From the NCBI GenBank assembly GCA_023150215.1, contig JAKLLJ010000073.1, positions 1 to 11,737 on the forward strand: 11,737 nucleotides of DNA, in the 5' to 3' direction. The DNA is from Thauera sp. (lineage in GTDB: Bacteria > Pseudomonadota > Gammaproteobacteria > Burkholderiales > Rhodocyclaceae). The notes below the pieces were generated by a model. That model did no database searches. It worked only from the letters and a program-made list of their open reading frames with translations, and was not told where the DNA came from. Shown here piece after piece: positions 1 through 5,684 of the stretch (the stretch's first letter is position 1; each line of letters starts with the position of its first letter). A program made the position numbers and the translations under genes.

Positions 1-398
1 AGCATCAGCACTGCGCCGATGCCGACGAAGGGCAGTGCGAAGGCATCGATCCTGAAGCTGAAGCCGAGCGCCGCGACCAGCCAGGCGTTGAGCGTGGTGC
101 CGACGTTGGAGCCGAAGATCACCCACATCGCATTCTGCAGCGATAGCAGGCCGGTGTTGACGAAGCCGATGCTGGCCACCGTCACCGCGGTCGAGGACTG
201 CACCAGGGCGGTCATCGTCATGCCGGCACCCAAGCCGCGCAGCGGCGTGGCGGTGCCGCGTTCGAGCAGGCCTTCCAGGGCGCGGCCCGCGGCGAGCTTG
301 AGGCCCTCGGTCAGCATGTGCATGCCGAGCAGGAACAGGCCGACGCCGCCGGCAAGCCCGGCGAAGACGTCGAAGGGGGTCAGTGCGGTCGTGTCCAG
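1..398 (-). CDS. Na+/Pi cotransporter family protein, N-terminal part (cut by window edge)
   Basis: This is an inner-membrane sodium-dependent phosphate symporter of the Na/Pi-cotransporter family (NptA/YjbB type, PF02690). About 132 residues are visible; the rest lies beyond position 1. A first membrane segment is visible around residues 12-28 (VFAGLAGGVG then LFLLGMHM). The family signature QSST follows at 67-70, and GSNVGTT at 96-102 is the counterpart of the usual GANIGTT. These form the first inverted-repeat half of the transport domain. The start is unusual. The frame has no ATG or GTG upstream, and the first in-frame ATG (residue 26) would delete the first membrane helix. A CTG at 398-396 lies 7 nt after a GAGGA ribosome-binding site (410-406) and gives a protein beginning (M)DTTALTPF. 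An in-frame TTG at 488-486 is the other option. The gene diverges from the large operon. The family call is firm; the exact start is tentative. Confidence 0.88.
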   Translation of the reverse strand, partial: MDTTALTPFDVFAGLAGGVGLFLLGMHMLTEGLKLAAGRALEGLLERGTATPLRGLGAGMTMTALVQSSTAVTVASIGFVNTGLLSLQNAMWVIFGSNVGTTLNAWLVAALGFSFRIDAFALPFVGIGAVLM

Positions 399-405
399 GG
401 GAAGG

Positions 406-410
406 TCCTC
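406..410 (-). promoter_or_regulatory. Shine-Dalgarno site supporting a CTG start
   Basis: The minus strand reads GAGGA here, followed by 7 nt and then CTG (398-396) in frame with the Na+/Pi cotransporter. It is the only well-spaced Shine-Dalgarno/start pair I can find for that frame, so it decides the proposed start. Confidence 0.45.
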
Positions 411-518
411 GGGGGAGTTCTCGGATAAGCGTAATACCGTATGAAGTGCTTGGGGAAGGGCATCGGTCGCGCATGAGCACGACTGCAATGGCCTGCAGTG
501 GTCAGGCTGAATTTCAAA

Positions 519-533
519 TTTGTCCAGGACAAA
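519..533. promoter_or_regulatory. Operator-like palindrome 1 (TTTGTCC-A-GGACAAA)
   Basis: This is a perfect inverted repeat with 7-bp arms around a single A (centre 526). It ends 3 bp before the -35 box of the operon promoter, near -46 relative to the predicted start. The 11-bp core TGTCCAGGACA recurs at 584-594. An odd-length compact palindrome suggests a dimeric helix-turn-helix regulator. I do not recognise the motif as belonging to a specific family. It also lies upstream of the divergent Na+/Pi gene. Confidence 0.6.
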
Positions 534-536
534 ACG

Positions 537-565
537 TTGACAGTGCGCTTGCGCTGACCTATCGT
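537..565 (+). promoter_or_regulatory. Sigma-70-type promoter of the ten-gene operon
   Basis: The -35 box TTGACA (537-542) matches the consensus perfectly. A 17-bp spacer leads to TATCGT (560-565), a 4/6 match to the -10 consensus. Transcription would start near 572 and give a leader of about 28 nt before the first gene at 600. The promoter sits between the two copies of the TGTCCAGGACA palindrome. A strong -35 between operators fits a promoter that is repressed by default. I saw no sequence resembling the RpoE-ChrR-type ECF promoter (TGATCC near -35, TAAGA near -10). Confidence 0.6.
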
Positions 566-583
566 TCAGACGTCATCCACTCC

Positions 584-594
584 TGTCCAGGACA
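584..594. promoter_or_regulatory. Operator-like palindrome 2 (TGTCC-A-GGACA)
   Basis: This second exact copy of the 11-bp core has 5-bp arms and its centre at 589, near +17. It lies 63 bp from the first centre, which is six turns of B-DNA, so both sites face the same side of the helix. The AGGA inside it (589-592) also serves as the Shine-Dalgarno sequence for the ATG at 600. Confidence 0.55.
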
Positions 595-599
595 CAGCA

Positions 600-845
600 A
601 TGAACGCGAAGATGCTCCCCGGGCGCACAGGCATGCTGTTCGCCATCGTTGTCGCGACGGCGTTGCCGACGAAGGCGCGCGCCGAGGCGCCGGTGGCGGC
701 GCCGCAGGTCCTCGCCGTCGTTACGCAGACCTTGCCTGCTGTCGTGGACAGCAAGGCCATTGAACCGCTCGATCTGCTGCTTTTCGTGCATCGCCCCGAC
801 CTGCCGCTGCGCGCAGCCCCCATCAAGCACAAGGAGCACTCATGA
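600..845 (+). CDS. Small exported protein of unknown function, first gene of operon
   Basis: This 81-residue protein has a likely Sec signal peptide: a charged start (MNAKMLPGR), a hydrophobic core (MLFAIVVATALP, residues 12-23) and a probable cleavage after ARA near residue 28. The mature part is only about 53 residues. It has an Ala/Val/Pro-rich stretch and then a C-terminal tail, FVHRPDLPLRAAPIKHKEHS, with several basic residues and histidines. I do not recognise a family. Four things support it as a real gene: an AGGA ribosome-binding site 7 nt upstream, a promoter 35-60 bp upstream, the secretion signal in this frame only, and an ATGA overlap of its stop with the folE2 start, which implies translational coupling. 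A second ATG at 612 could also serve. A leader peptide whose main role is to couple translation of folE2 cannot be excluded. Confidence 0.6.
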   Translation: MNAKMLPGRTGMLFAIVVATALPTKARAEAPVAAPQVLAVVTQTLPAVVDSKAIEPLDLLLFVHRPDLPLRAAPIKHKEHS

Positions 846-1648
846 ACGCCCCGGAAAAATTCTTCCTGCCCGACGTCCAGTCCAGCGCCGACCATCGCGC
901 GCTCGCCATTCAGCGCGTCGGTGTGCGCGGCCTGCGCTACCCGATGTCGATGCGCGATGCCGACGGCAGCGTGCAGCACACTGTCGCAACCCTCGAGATG
1001 ACCGTTGGCCTGCCGGCAGCGATCAAGGGCACCCACATGTCGCGCTTCGTCGAGTTGCTCGAGGCCGAGCGCGACGCGCTCGATCTCGACGGCCTGCGCG
1101 GCCTGTTCGCCGACATGCTGCTGCGCCTCGAGGCGACGAGCGGCCGCATCGAGGCGCGTTTCCCGTGGTTCATGAAGAAGACCGCGCCGGTTTCCGGTGT
1201 CGATAGCCTGCTCGACATCGACGCCTGCGTGATCGTCGAGAAGCTCGAGGGCGGCGACACCCGCAGCACGCTGCAGGCGGTGGTGCCGGTCACCAGCCTG
1301 TGCCCGTGCTCGAAGAAGATCTCGGCCTATGGCGCCCACAACCAGCGCTCGCACATCACGCTCAGCGCCACGCTGCGCGGTGAGCTCGGCCTGCGCGAGC
1401 TGGTGCGTATGGCCGAAGAGGAGGCCTCGTGCGAGGTCTTCGGCCTGCTCAAGCGTCCCGACGAGAAGTGGGTTACCGAGCGCGCCTACGACAACCCCAA
1501 GTTCGTCGAGGACCTGGTGCGTGACATCGCGCTGCGCCTGCGCGCGGATGCCCGCATCGCCGCTTGGTCGGTGCAGTCGGAGAACTTCGAGTCCATCCAC
1601 AACCATTCCGCGTACGCCCTGATCGAGGGCGAGAACGCGGCGGAGTGA
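842..1648 (+). CDS. folE2: GTP cyclohydrolase IB (FolE2)
   Basis: FolE2 (COG1469) is a cytoplasmic enzyme that converts GTP to 7,8-dihydroneopterin triphosphate, the first step of tetrahydrofolate and pterin synthesis. The protein has 268 residues, normal for the family. Its hallmarks are all present: SLCPCSKKIS (residues 152-161) with the conserved Cys154/Cys156, the following GAHNQRSH (164-171), and the C-terminal ENFESIHNHSAYA (247-259), whose Glu and His residues are active-site or metal-binding in this family. Type IB enzymes are known to work with metals other than zinc, unlike FolE, and are often made under zinc limitation. Here the gene sits in what looks like a photooxidative-stress lipid operon. 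It starts at ATG 842 behind AAGGAG (831-836), overlapping the upstream small gene by 4 nt. The next gene follows after 4 nt. No Zur-like operator was seen upstream. Confidence 0.96.
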   Translation: MNAPEKFFLPDVQSSADHRALAIQRVGVRGLRYPMSMRDADGSVQHTVATLEMTVGLPAAIKGTHMSRFVELLEAERDALDLDGLRGLFADMLLRLEATSGRIEARFPWFMKKTAPVSGVDSLLDIDACVIVEKLEGGDTRSTLQAVVPVTSLCPCSKKISAYGAHNQRSHITLSATLRGELGLRELVRMAEEEASCEVFGLLKRPDEKWVTERAYDNPKFVEDLVRDIALRLRADARIAAWSVQSENFESIHNHSAYALIEGENAAE

Positions 1649-1652
1649 CGCC

Positions 1653-3038
1653 ATGAAGATGGGCGAGATCGAGCGTCTGCCTGGCTTCGGCGGGGAGGGT
1701 GGCGGCAACGGTGGGCAAGGTCGGCGCATCGCCGTGATCGGCGGCGGCATCGCCGGGCTGTCTTCCGCCTGGCTGCTCGCACCGCAGCACCACGTGACGC
1801 TGTTCGAGGCCGGCAGCTATGTCGGTGGCCACACCAACACCGTGGACGTCACGGTGGACGGTCTCACCCATCCGGTCGACACCGGCTTCCTGGTCTTCAA
1901 CCGCCGCACCTATCCCAATCTGTGCGCGCTGTTCGCGCTGCTGCAGGTCGAGGCGGTGGAGACGGAGATGAGCTTTGGCGTCAGCCTCGCCGAGCCCGAA
2001 CTCGAATGGGCCGGCTCCGACCTCGGCAGCGTGTTTGCCCAGCGTACCAACTTGGTGCGTCCGGCCTTCATCGCCATGTTGCGCGACATCCTGCGCTTCA
2101 ACCGCGAGACCACGCGCATGGCCCGGGAGGGCAGCATGCCGGCGCTCGCGCTCGGCGAGTACCTGGCGATCGAAGCCTACTCGAAGGCTTTCCGCGACTG
2201 GTACCTGCTGCCGATGGCGGCCGCGATATGGTCGTGCCCGACGAGCGCGATGCTCGGCTATCCGCTCGCGACCTTCGTGCAGTTCTGCCACAACCACGGC
2301 CTGTTGCAGATCCTCGATCGGCCGAAATGGATGACGGTCAAGGGCGGCGGGCGCAATTACGTGCGGCGCATGTTGGCGAGGCTGGACGACGTGCGCGTCA
2401 ATGCGCCGGTGCGCAGGGTGGTGCGCAAGGCCGATGGCGTATGGGTGCATACCGCGGCAGGGCCGGAGCATTTCGACGAGGTCGTGTTCGCCTGCCACAG
2501 CGACCAGACCCTCGCCCTTCTCGGCAGCGAAGCCAGCGCCCACGAGCGCCGCATCCTTGGCGCCGTGCGTTACCAGCCCAACGTCGCCTGGCTGCACACC
2601 GACCCCGCGCTGCTGCCGCGCCGGCAGAAGGTCTGGTCGGCGTGGAACTATCTTTCCGGCAAGGGGGCGCCCGACGCCCGCCCGGTGTCGGTCAGCTACC
2701 TCATCAACCGCCTGCAGCCGCTGCCCTTCGAGACGCCGGTGGTGGTGTCGCTGAATCCCTTCAACGAGCCTGCGGCGGAGAGGACGATTCGCCGCATCGA
2801 ATATTCGCACCCGGTGTTCGACCTCGGCGCGATCGACGCCCAGGGCGCGCTGCCCGCGCTGCAGGGGCGCAACCGTAGCTGGTTCGCCGGCGCGTGGACC
2901 GGCTATGGCTTTCACGAGGACGGCCTCAAGTCGGCGGTCGCGGTGGTCGAGGCGATGGGCGTGGAAGTGCCCTGGCGTCGCGGCCGGGTGTCCGCATCGG
3001 TGGTGCAGCCGGCTGTGGCGCTGGAGAGGGCGGCGTGA
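1653..3038 (+). CDS. FAD-dependent amine-oxidase-like protein (COG2907 type)
   Basis: This 461-residue flavoprotein has an N-terminal Rossmann motif, RIAVIGGGIAGLSSAWLLA (residues 25-43), followed by TLFEA (49-53), where the acidic residue would bind the FAD ribose. The C-terminal FAGAWTGYGFHEDGL (411-425) is the usual second FAD contact of the amine oxidase superfamily. A Gly-rich extension (11-23) precedes the fold. The family regularly sits beside DUF1365 and Cfa-like genes. From memory, it includes the flavoprotein of the R. sphaeroides singlet-oxygen operon (RSP_1091) implicated in furan fatty acid formation. A role in desaturating or oxidising methylated acyl chains of phospholipids is therefore plausible, but the sequence alone does not show the substrate. 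It starts 4 nt after folE2 with GGAG at 1642-1645. Its TGA overlaps the next ATG by 1 nt (TGATG). Confidence 0.9.
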   Translation: MKMGEIERLPGFGGEGGGNGGQGRRIAVIGGGIAGLSSAWLLAPQHHVTLFEAGSYVGGHTNTVDVTVDGLTHPVDTGFLVFNRRTYPNLCALFALLQVEAVETEMSFGVSLAEPELEWAGSDLGSVFAQRTNLVRPAFIAMLRDILRFNRETTRMAREGSMPALALGEYLAIEAYSKAFRDWYLLPMAAAIWSCPTSAMLGYPLATFVQFCHNHGLLQILDRPKWMTVKGGGRNYVRRMLARLDDVRVNAPVRRVVRKADGVWVHTAAGPEHFDEVVFACHSDQTLALLGSEASAHERRILGAVRYQPNVAWLHTDPALLPRRQKVWSAWNYLSGKGAPDARPVSVSYLINRLQPLPFETPVVVSLNPFNEPAAERTIRRIEYSHPVFDLGAIDAQGALPALQGRNRSWFAGAWTGYGFHEDGLKSAVAVVEAMGVEVPWRRGRVSASVVQPAVALERAA

Positions 3039-3871
3039 TGAATGCGGTCCGCCAGGCCGGCGCCGTGCGCCACGAGCTGCCCGCCGCAGGGCTGCAGACA
3101 GCGGGCGATGCACTGCAGCCCGCAGTGTGCTTTGGCGCGGTGATGCATGAGCGCCACGTCGAGGCACACAACCGCTTCGTCTATGCCACCGCCTTCCTGC
3201 GCCTGCCGCTGTCGCGGCTCGATAGCCTGCGTGTGCCCTTGCTCGGCATCGAGCGCGCCAACGTGTTCAGCTTTCGCAGCCGTGACCACGGAGCGCGCGA
3301 CGGCACGCCGCTTCTGCCCTGGATCCATGTCCTGCTGCGCGCGCAGGGCCTGGGCGAGGTATGCGACGGCGAGGTCGTGCTGCAGACCATGCCGCGCATC
3401 TTCGGCTTCGTGTTCAACCCGGTCAGCTTCTGGTTCTGCCACGACCGCGGCGGTGCGCTGCGCGCGGTGCTGGCCGAGGTCAGCAACACCTTCGGCGAGC
3501 GCCACAACTACCTAGTGCATCACTCCGACCTGCGCCCGATCGAGGCGGGTGACAACTTGCGCGCGCGCAAGTGCTTCCACGTCTCGCCTTTCTTCCCGGT
3601 GCGCGGTGAATACCGCTTTCGTTTCGAGCAACGTGGCGCGGTGCACGCGGTGGCGATCGACCTGTGCCATGGCGGCGCGCTGCAACTCGCGACGCGCCTG
3701 TCCGGTCGTGCAGTTGCGCTCGACGGCCGCGCGATGCGCAAGTGGCTCGCGCGCCAGCCCTTCATGACCCTGGGCGTCGTCGCCCGCATCCACTGGCAGG
3801 CGCTGCGCCTGGCGCTGCGGCGGGTGAGCTTCTTCCGCAAGCCGCCACCCCCGATCGAGGAGACCACCTGA
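3038..3871 (+). CDS. DUF1365 family protein (COG3496)
   Basis: This 277-residue protein belongs to DUF1365. Conserved blocks include AVMHERHVEAHNRFVYA (residues 34-50), FGFVFNPVSFWFC (122-134), EVSNTFGERHNYL (147-159) and KCFHVSPFFPV (178-188). The many invariant His, Asn and aromatic residues look like an active or binding site, but no reaction is established to my knowledge. The family almost always sits between the COG2907 flavoprotein and a Cfa-like methyltransferase, as here, and has been annotated loosely as a cyclopropane fatty acid synthesis protein. I chose ATG 3038, not an in-frame ATG further upstream inside the flavoprotein gene, because it overlaps the previous stop by 1 nt, has GAGAGGG at 3024-3030, and gives the family's usual length. 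It ends in a further TGATG overlap with the next gene. Confidence 0.9.
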   Translation: MNAVRQAGAVRHELPAAGLQTAGDALQPAVCFGAVMHERHVEAHNRFVYATAFLRLPLSRLDSLRVPLLGIERANVFSFRSRDHGARDGTPLLPWIHVLLRAQGLGEVCDGEVVLQTMPRIFGFVFNPVSFWFCHDRGGALRAVLAEVSNTFGERHNYLVHHSDLRPIEAGDNLRARKCFHVSPFFPVRGEYRFRFEQRGAVHAVAIDLCHGGALQLATRLSGRAVALDGRAMRKWLARQPFMTLGVVARIHWQALRLALRRVSFFRKPPPPIEETT

Positions 3872-5112
3872 TGAACGCACTCGACCATGCCCTGCAGCCG
3901 ATCGCCGGCGTCCGCCTCGGCCGCATGCCGCGCGCCACCCGGCTGTGCCTGGAGATGCTCGACCGCCTCGACGGCGGCGCGCTCGCCGTGGAGCTGCCCG
4001 ACGGGCTGCGCCTGCGCGCCGGCCACGGCGCCCTGGTCGCCCACCTACGGGTGCGCGACCACGCCGTGTTCGATGAGGTGCTCGCGCGCGGCGACATCGG
4101 CTTCGGCGAAGCCTGGATGGACGGCCTGTGGGACACCGAGGACCTCACCGCGCTGCTGCGTCTGCTGTCGGTCAATCGCAGCCGGCTGCAGGGCGCGATC
4201 TACGGGCGCCTGTTCCGCCTGCTCGGTCACCGCCTGCAGCATCTGCTGCGGGCCAACACGCGCAGCGGCTCGAAGCGCAACATCGAGGCCCACTACGATC
4301 TCGGTAACGACTTCTACACGTTGTGGCTGGATCCGACGATGACGTATTCGGCCGCGGTGTTCGCCTCGGCGGACGAGTCGCTCGCCGATGCCCAGCGGCG
4401 CAAGTACCGCCGTATCCTAGGCGAGCTTGGCGCGCAGCCGGGGCAGACCATCCTGGAAGTAGGCTGTGGCTGGGGCGGCTTCGCCGAGGTCGCCGCCACC
4501 GAGTTCGGCTGCATGGTGCTCGGCATCACGCTGTCGCCGTCCCAGCTCGAGTTCGCGCGCGCGCGCGCCGAGCGCAGCGGCTTTGCCGACCGGGTGGATT
4601 TCGAGCTGTGCGACTACCGCGACGTGCGCGGGCAGTACGACCACGTGGTGTCGATCGAGATGATCGAGGCGGTGGGCGAGCGCTTCTGGCCGACCTACTT
4701 CGCTCAGTTGTCGGCGCTGTTGAAGCCCGGCGGGCGCTGCGTGGTGCAGGCGATCACCATCGCCGACGCGCTGTTCGCGCGCTACCGGCGCGGCACCGAC
4801 TTCATCCAGCGCCACGTCTTCCCTGGCGGCATGCTGCCCAGCCCGGGCGCGGTGGCGCAGCAGGCACGGCGAGCGGGGCTGGACGTGGTCGGAGACTTCG
4901 CCTTCGGCCGCGACTACGCGCGCACGCTGGCGCACTGGCATCGCGGCTTCGAGGCGCAGGCTGCGGCGGTGCGCGCCCAGGGCTTTCCCGAGCGCTTTGT
5001 GCGCATGTGGCGCTTCTATCTGTCTTACTGCGAGGCGGGTTTCGAGAGCGGCGACATCGACGTCCATCACTATGTCTTTGCTCACGCCGGCGCTGCGCCC
5101 TGGGGCCGCTGA
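3871..5112 (+). CDS. Cfa-like SAM-dependent fatty-acyl-phospholipid methyltransferase
   Basis: This 413-residue protein belongs to the cyclopropane-fatty-acid synthase family (COG2230). Such enzymes act at the inner membrane surface, adding a methyl or methylene from S-adenosylmethionine to the cis double bond of phospholipid acyl chains. The N-terminal domain (about 1-120) is followed by NIEAHYDLGNDFYTLWLDP (137-155), the SAM motif VGCGWGG (197-203), SIEMIEAVGE (261-270), the LKPGG turn with VQAITI (292-297), and DFIQRHVFPGGMLPS (310-324). Compared with E. coli Cfa, Glu239 (here Glu266) and Tyr317 (here Tyr349) are kept. The positions of Cys139 and His266, which help hold the catalytic bicarbonate, are Ala161 and Gln293. 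This points to the divergent clade found with COG2907/DUF1365 genes, perhaps a methyltransferase and not a ring-forming enzyme. GAGGAG at 3857-3862 supports the start; both ends overlap neighbours by 1 nt. Confidence 0.92.
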   Translation: MNALDHALQPIAGVRLGRMPRATRLCLEMLDRLDGGALAVELPDGLRLRAGHGALVAHLRVRDHAVFDEVLARGDIGFGEAWMDGLWDTEDLTALLRLLSVNRSRLQGAIYGRLFRLLGHRLQHLLRANTRSGSKRNIEAHYDLGNDFYTLWLDPTMTYSAAVFASADESLADAQRRKYRRILGELGAQPGQTILEVGCGWGGFAEVAATEFGCMVLGITLSPSQLEFARARAERSGFADRVDFELCDYRDVRGQYDHVVSIEMIEAVGERFWPTYFAQLSALLKPGGRCVVQAITIADALFARYRRGTDFIQRHVFPGGMLPSPGAVAQQARRAGLDVVGDFAFGRDYARTLAHWHRGFEAQAAAVRAQGFPERFVRMWRFYLSYCEAGFESGDIDVHHYVFAHAGAAPWGR

Positions 5113-5684
5113 TGTTTACGCCGAGCGTGCGCGGCCGCGCCTTGGCGGCGCGCGGAGCCTTCGTCCTCGCCTTGTGCCTGGCGACCAGCTTGCCGGTTGG
5201 CGCTGTCGGCCTGCCGCCTGCGGTCGAGGCGACGCACCCCGAGCTCGACCGCGTCGGCAGCGGTGTGATGCGCTGGCTCGGATTCAAGCTCTACGACGCT
5301 GCACTGTGGGCGAGCGCACGCGGCGACGCGGCAGTCGATGCGCCGCATGTGCTCTCCATCCGCTACGACCGTGCCGTCAGCCGCGAGCGCCTGGTCGAGC
5401 TCAGCCTCGACGAGATCCGCCGCCTCGGTTTTGACGACGAGGCCCTGCTTGCGCGCTGGGGCGAGGCCTTGGCCGAGGTGCTGCCCGCCGTCGAGGCCGG
5501 TGACACGCTCGCCGGGCTGCACCGGCCGGGACAGGGCGCGACCTTCTGGCACCAGGGTCAAGCGTGCGGCGAGCTCCGCGACCCTGAACTCGCCCGCGCC
5601 TTCTTCGCGATCTGGCTCGATCCGCGCACCCGCGAGCCACGGCTGCGCGAGCAGTTGCTCGGGCTGGCGGAACCCGGGCGATGA
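5112..5684 (+). CDS. Exported chalcone-isomerase-like protein
   Basis: This 190-residue protein matches the bacterial chalcone-isomerase-like family (PF16036). It has a signal peptide (residues 1-31, hydrophobic core FVLALCLATSLPV), so it acts outside the cytoplasm. Family features are the early GFKLYDAALW (57-66), LSIRYDRAVSRERLVEL (81-97), the Gly-rich GDTLAGLHRPGQGATFW (130-146), and the C-terminal ARAFFAIWLDPRTREPRLRE (161-180). Eukaryotic relatives with this fold bind fatty acids. The bacterial proteins have no proven reaction, and there is no reason to assume flavonoid chemistry here. Its place between a lipid methyltransferase and a permease suggests binding or handling of a lipid or fatty acid. 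It overlaps the cfa-like stop by 1 nt (TGATG) and the next start by 4 nt (ATGA). The ribosome-binding site is weak, consistent with translational coupling. Confidence 0.85.
   Translation: MFTPSVRGRALAARGAFVLALCLATSLPVGAVGLPPAVEATHPELDRVGSGVMRWLGFKLYDAALWASARGDAAVDAPHVLSIRYDRAVSRERLVELSLDEIRRLGFDDEALLARWGEALAEVLPAVEAGDTLAGLHRPGQGATFWHQGQACGELRDPELARAFFAIWLDPRTREPRLREQLLGLAEPGR

Noticed and set aside
513..522. TTCAAATTTG shared by the operon promoter region and the porin leader (11037-11046)
   Set aside because: It is a short AT-rich match with different flanks and different positions relative to the promoters, so chance is the simplest explanation.
519..599. ECF (RpoE-ChrR-type) promoter for the lipid operon
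   Set aside because: I looked for the TGATCC and TAAGA-type boxes known from the singlet-oxygen regulon and found none. The TTGACA promoter is a better explanation.
842..1648. Zinc-dependent (Zur) control of folE2
   Set aside because: Many folE2 genes have a Zur box, but the leader shows no AT-rich Zur-like palindrome and the gene is inside a lipid operon.
566..1750. Long open frame on the minus strand opposite folE2
   Set aside because: It is a mirror of the folE2 reading frame in GC-rich DNA. Its translation is Arg/Ala/His-rich with no recognisable domain, and folE2 is certain on the other strand.
1473..3167. 564-codon open frame on the minus strand opposite the flavoprotein gene
   Set aside because: The composition is typical of antisense shadow frames. 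It overlaps two well-supported genes entirely, and no family motif is visible.
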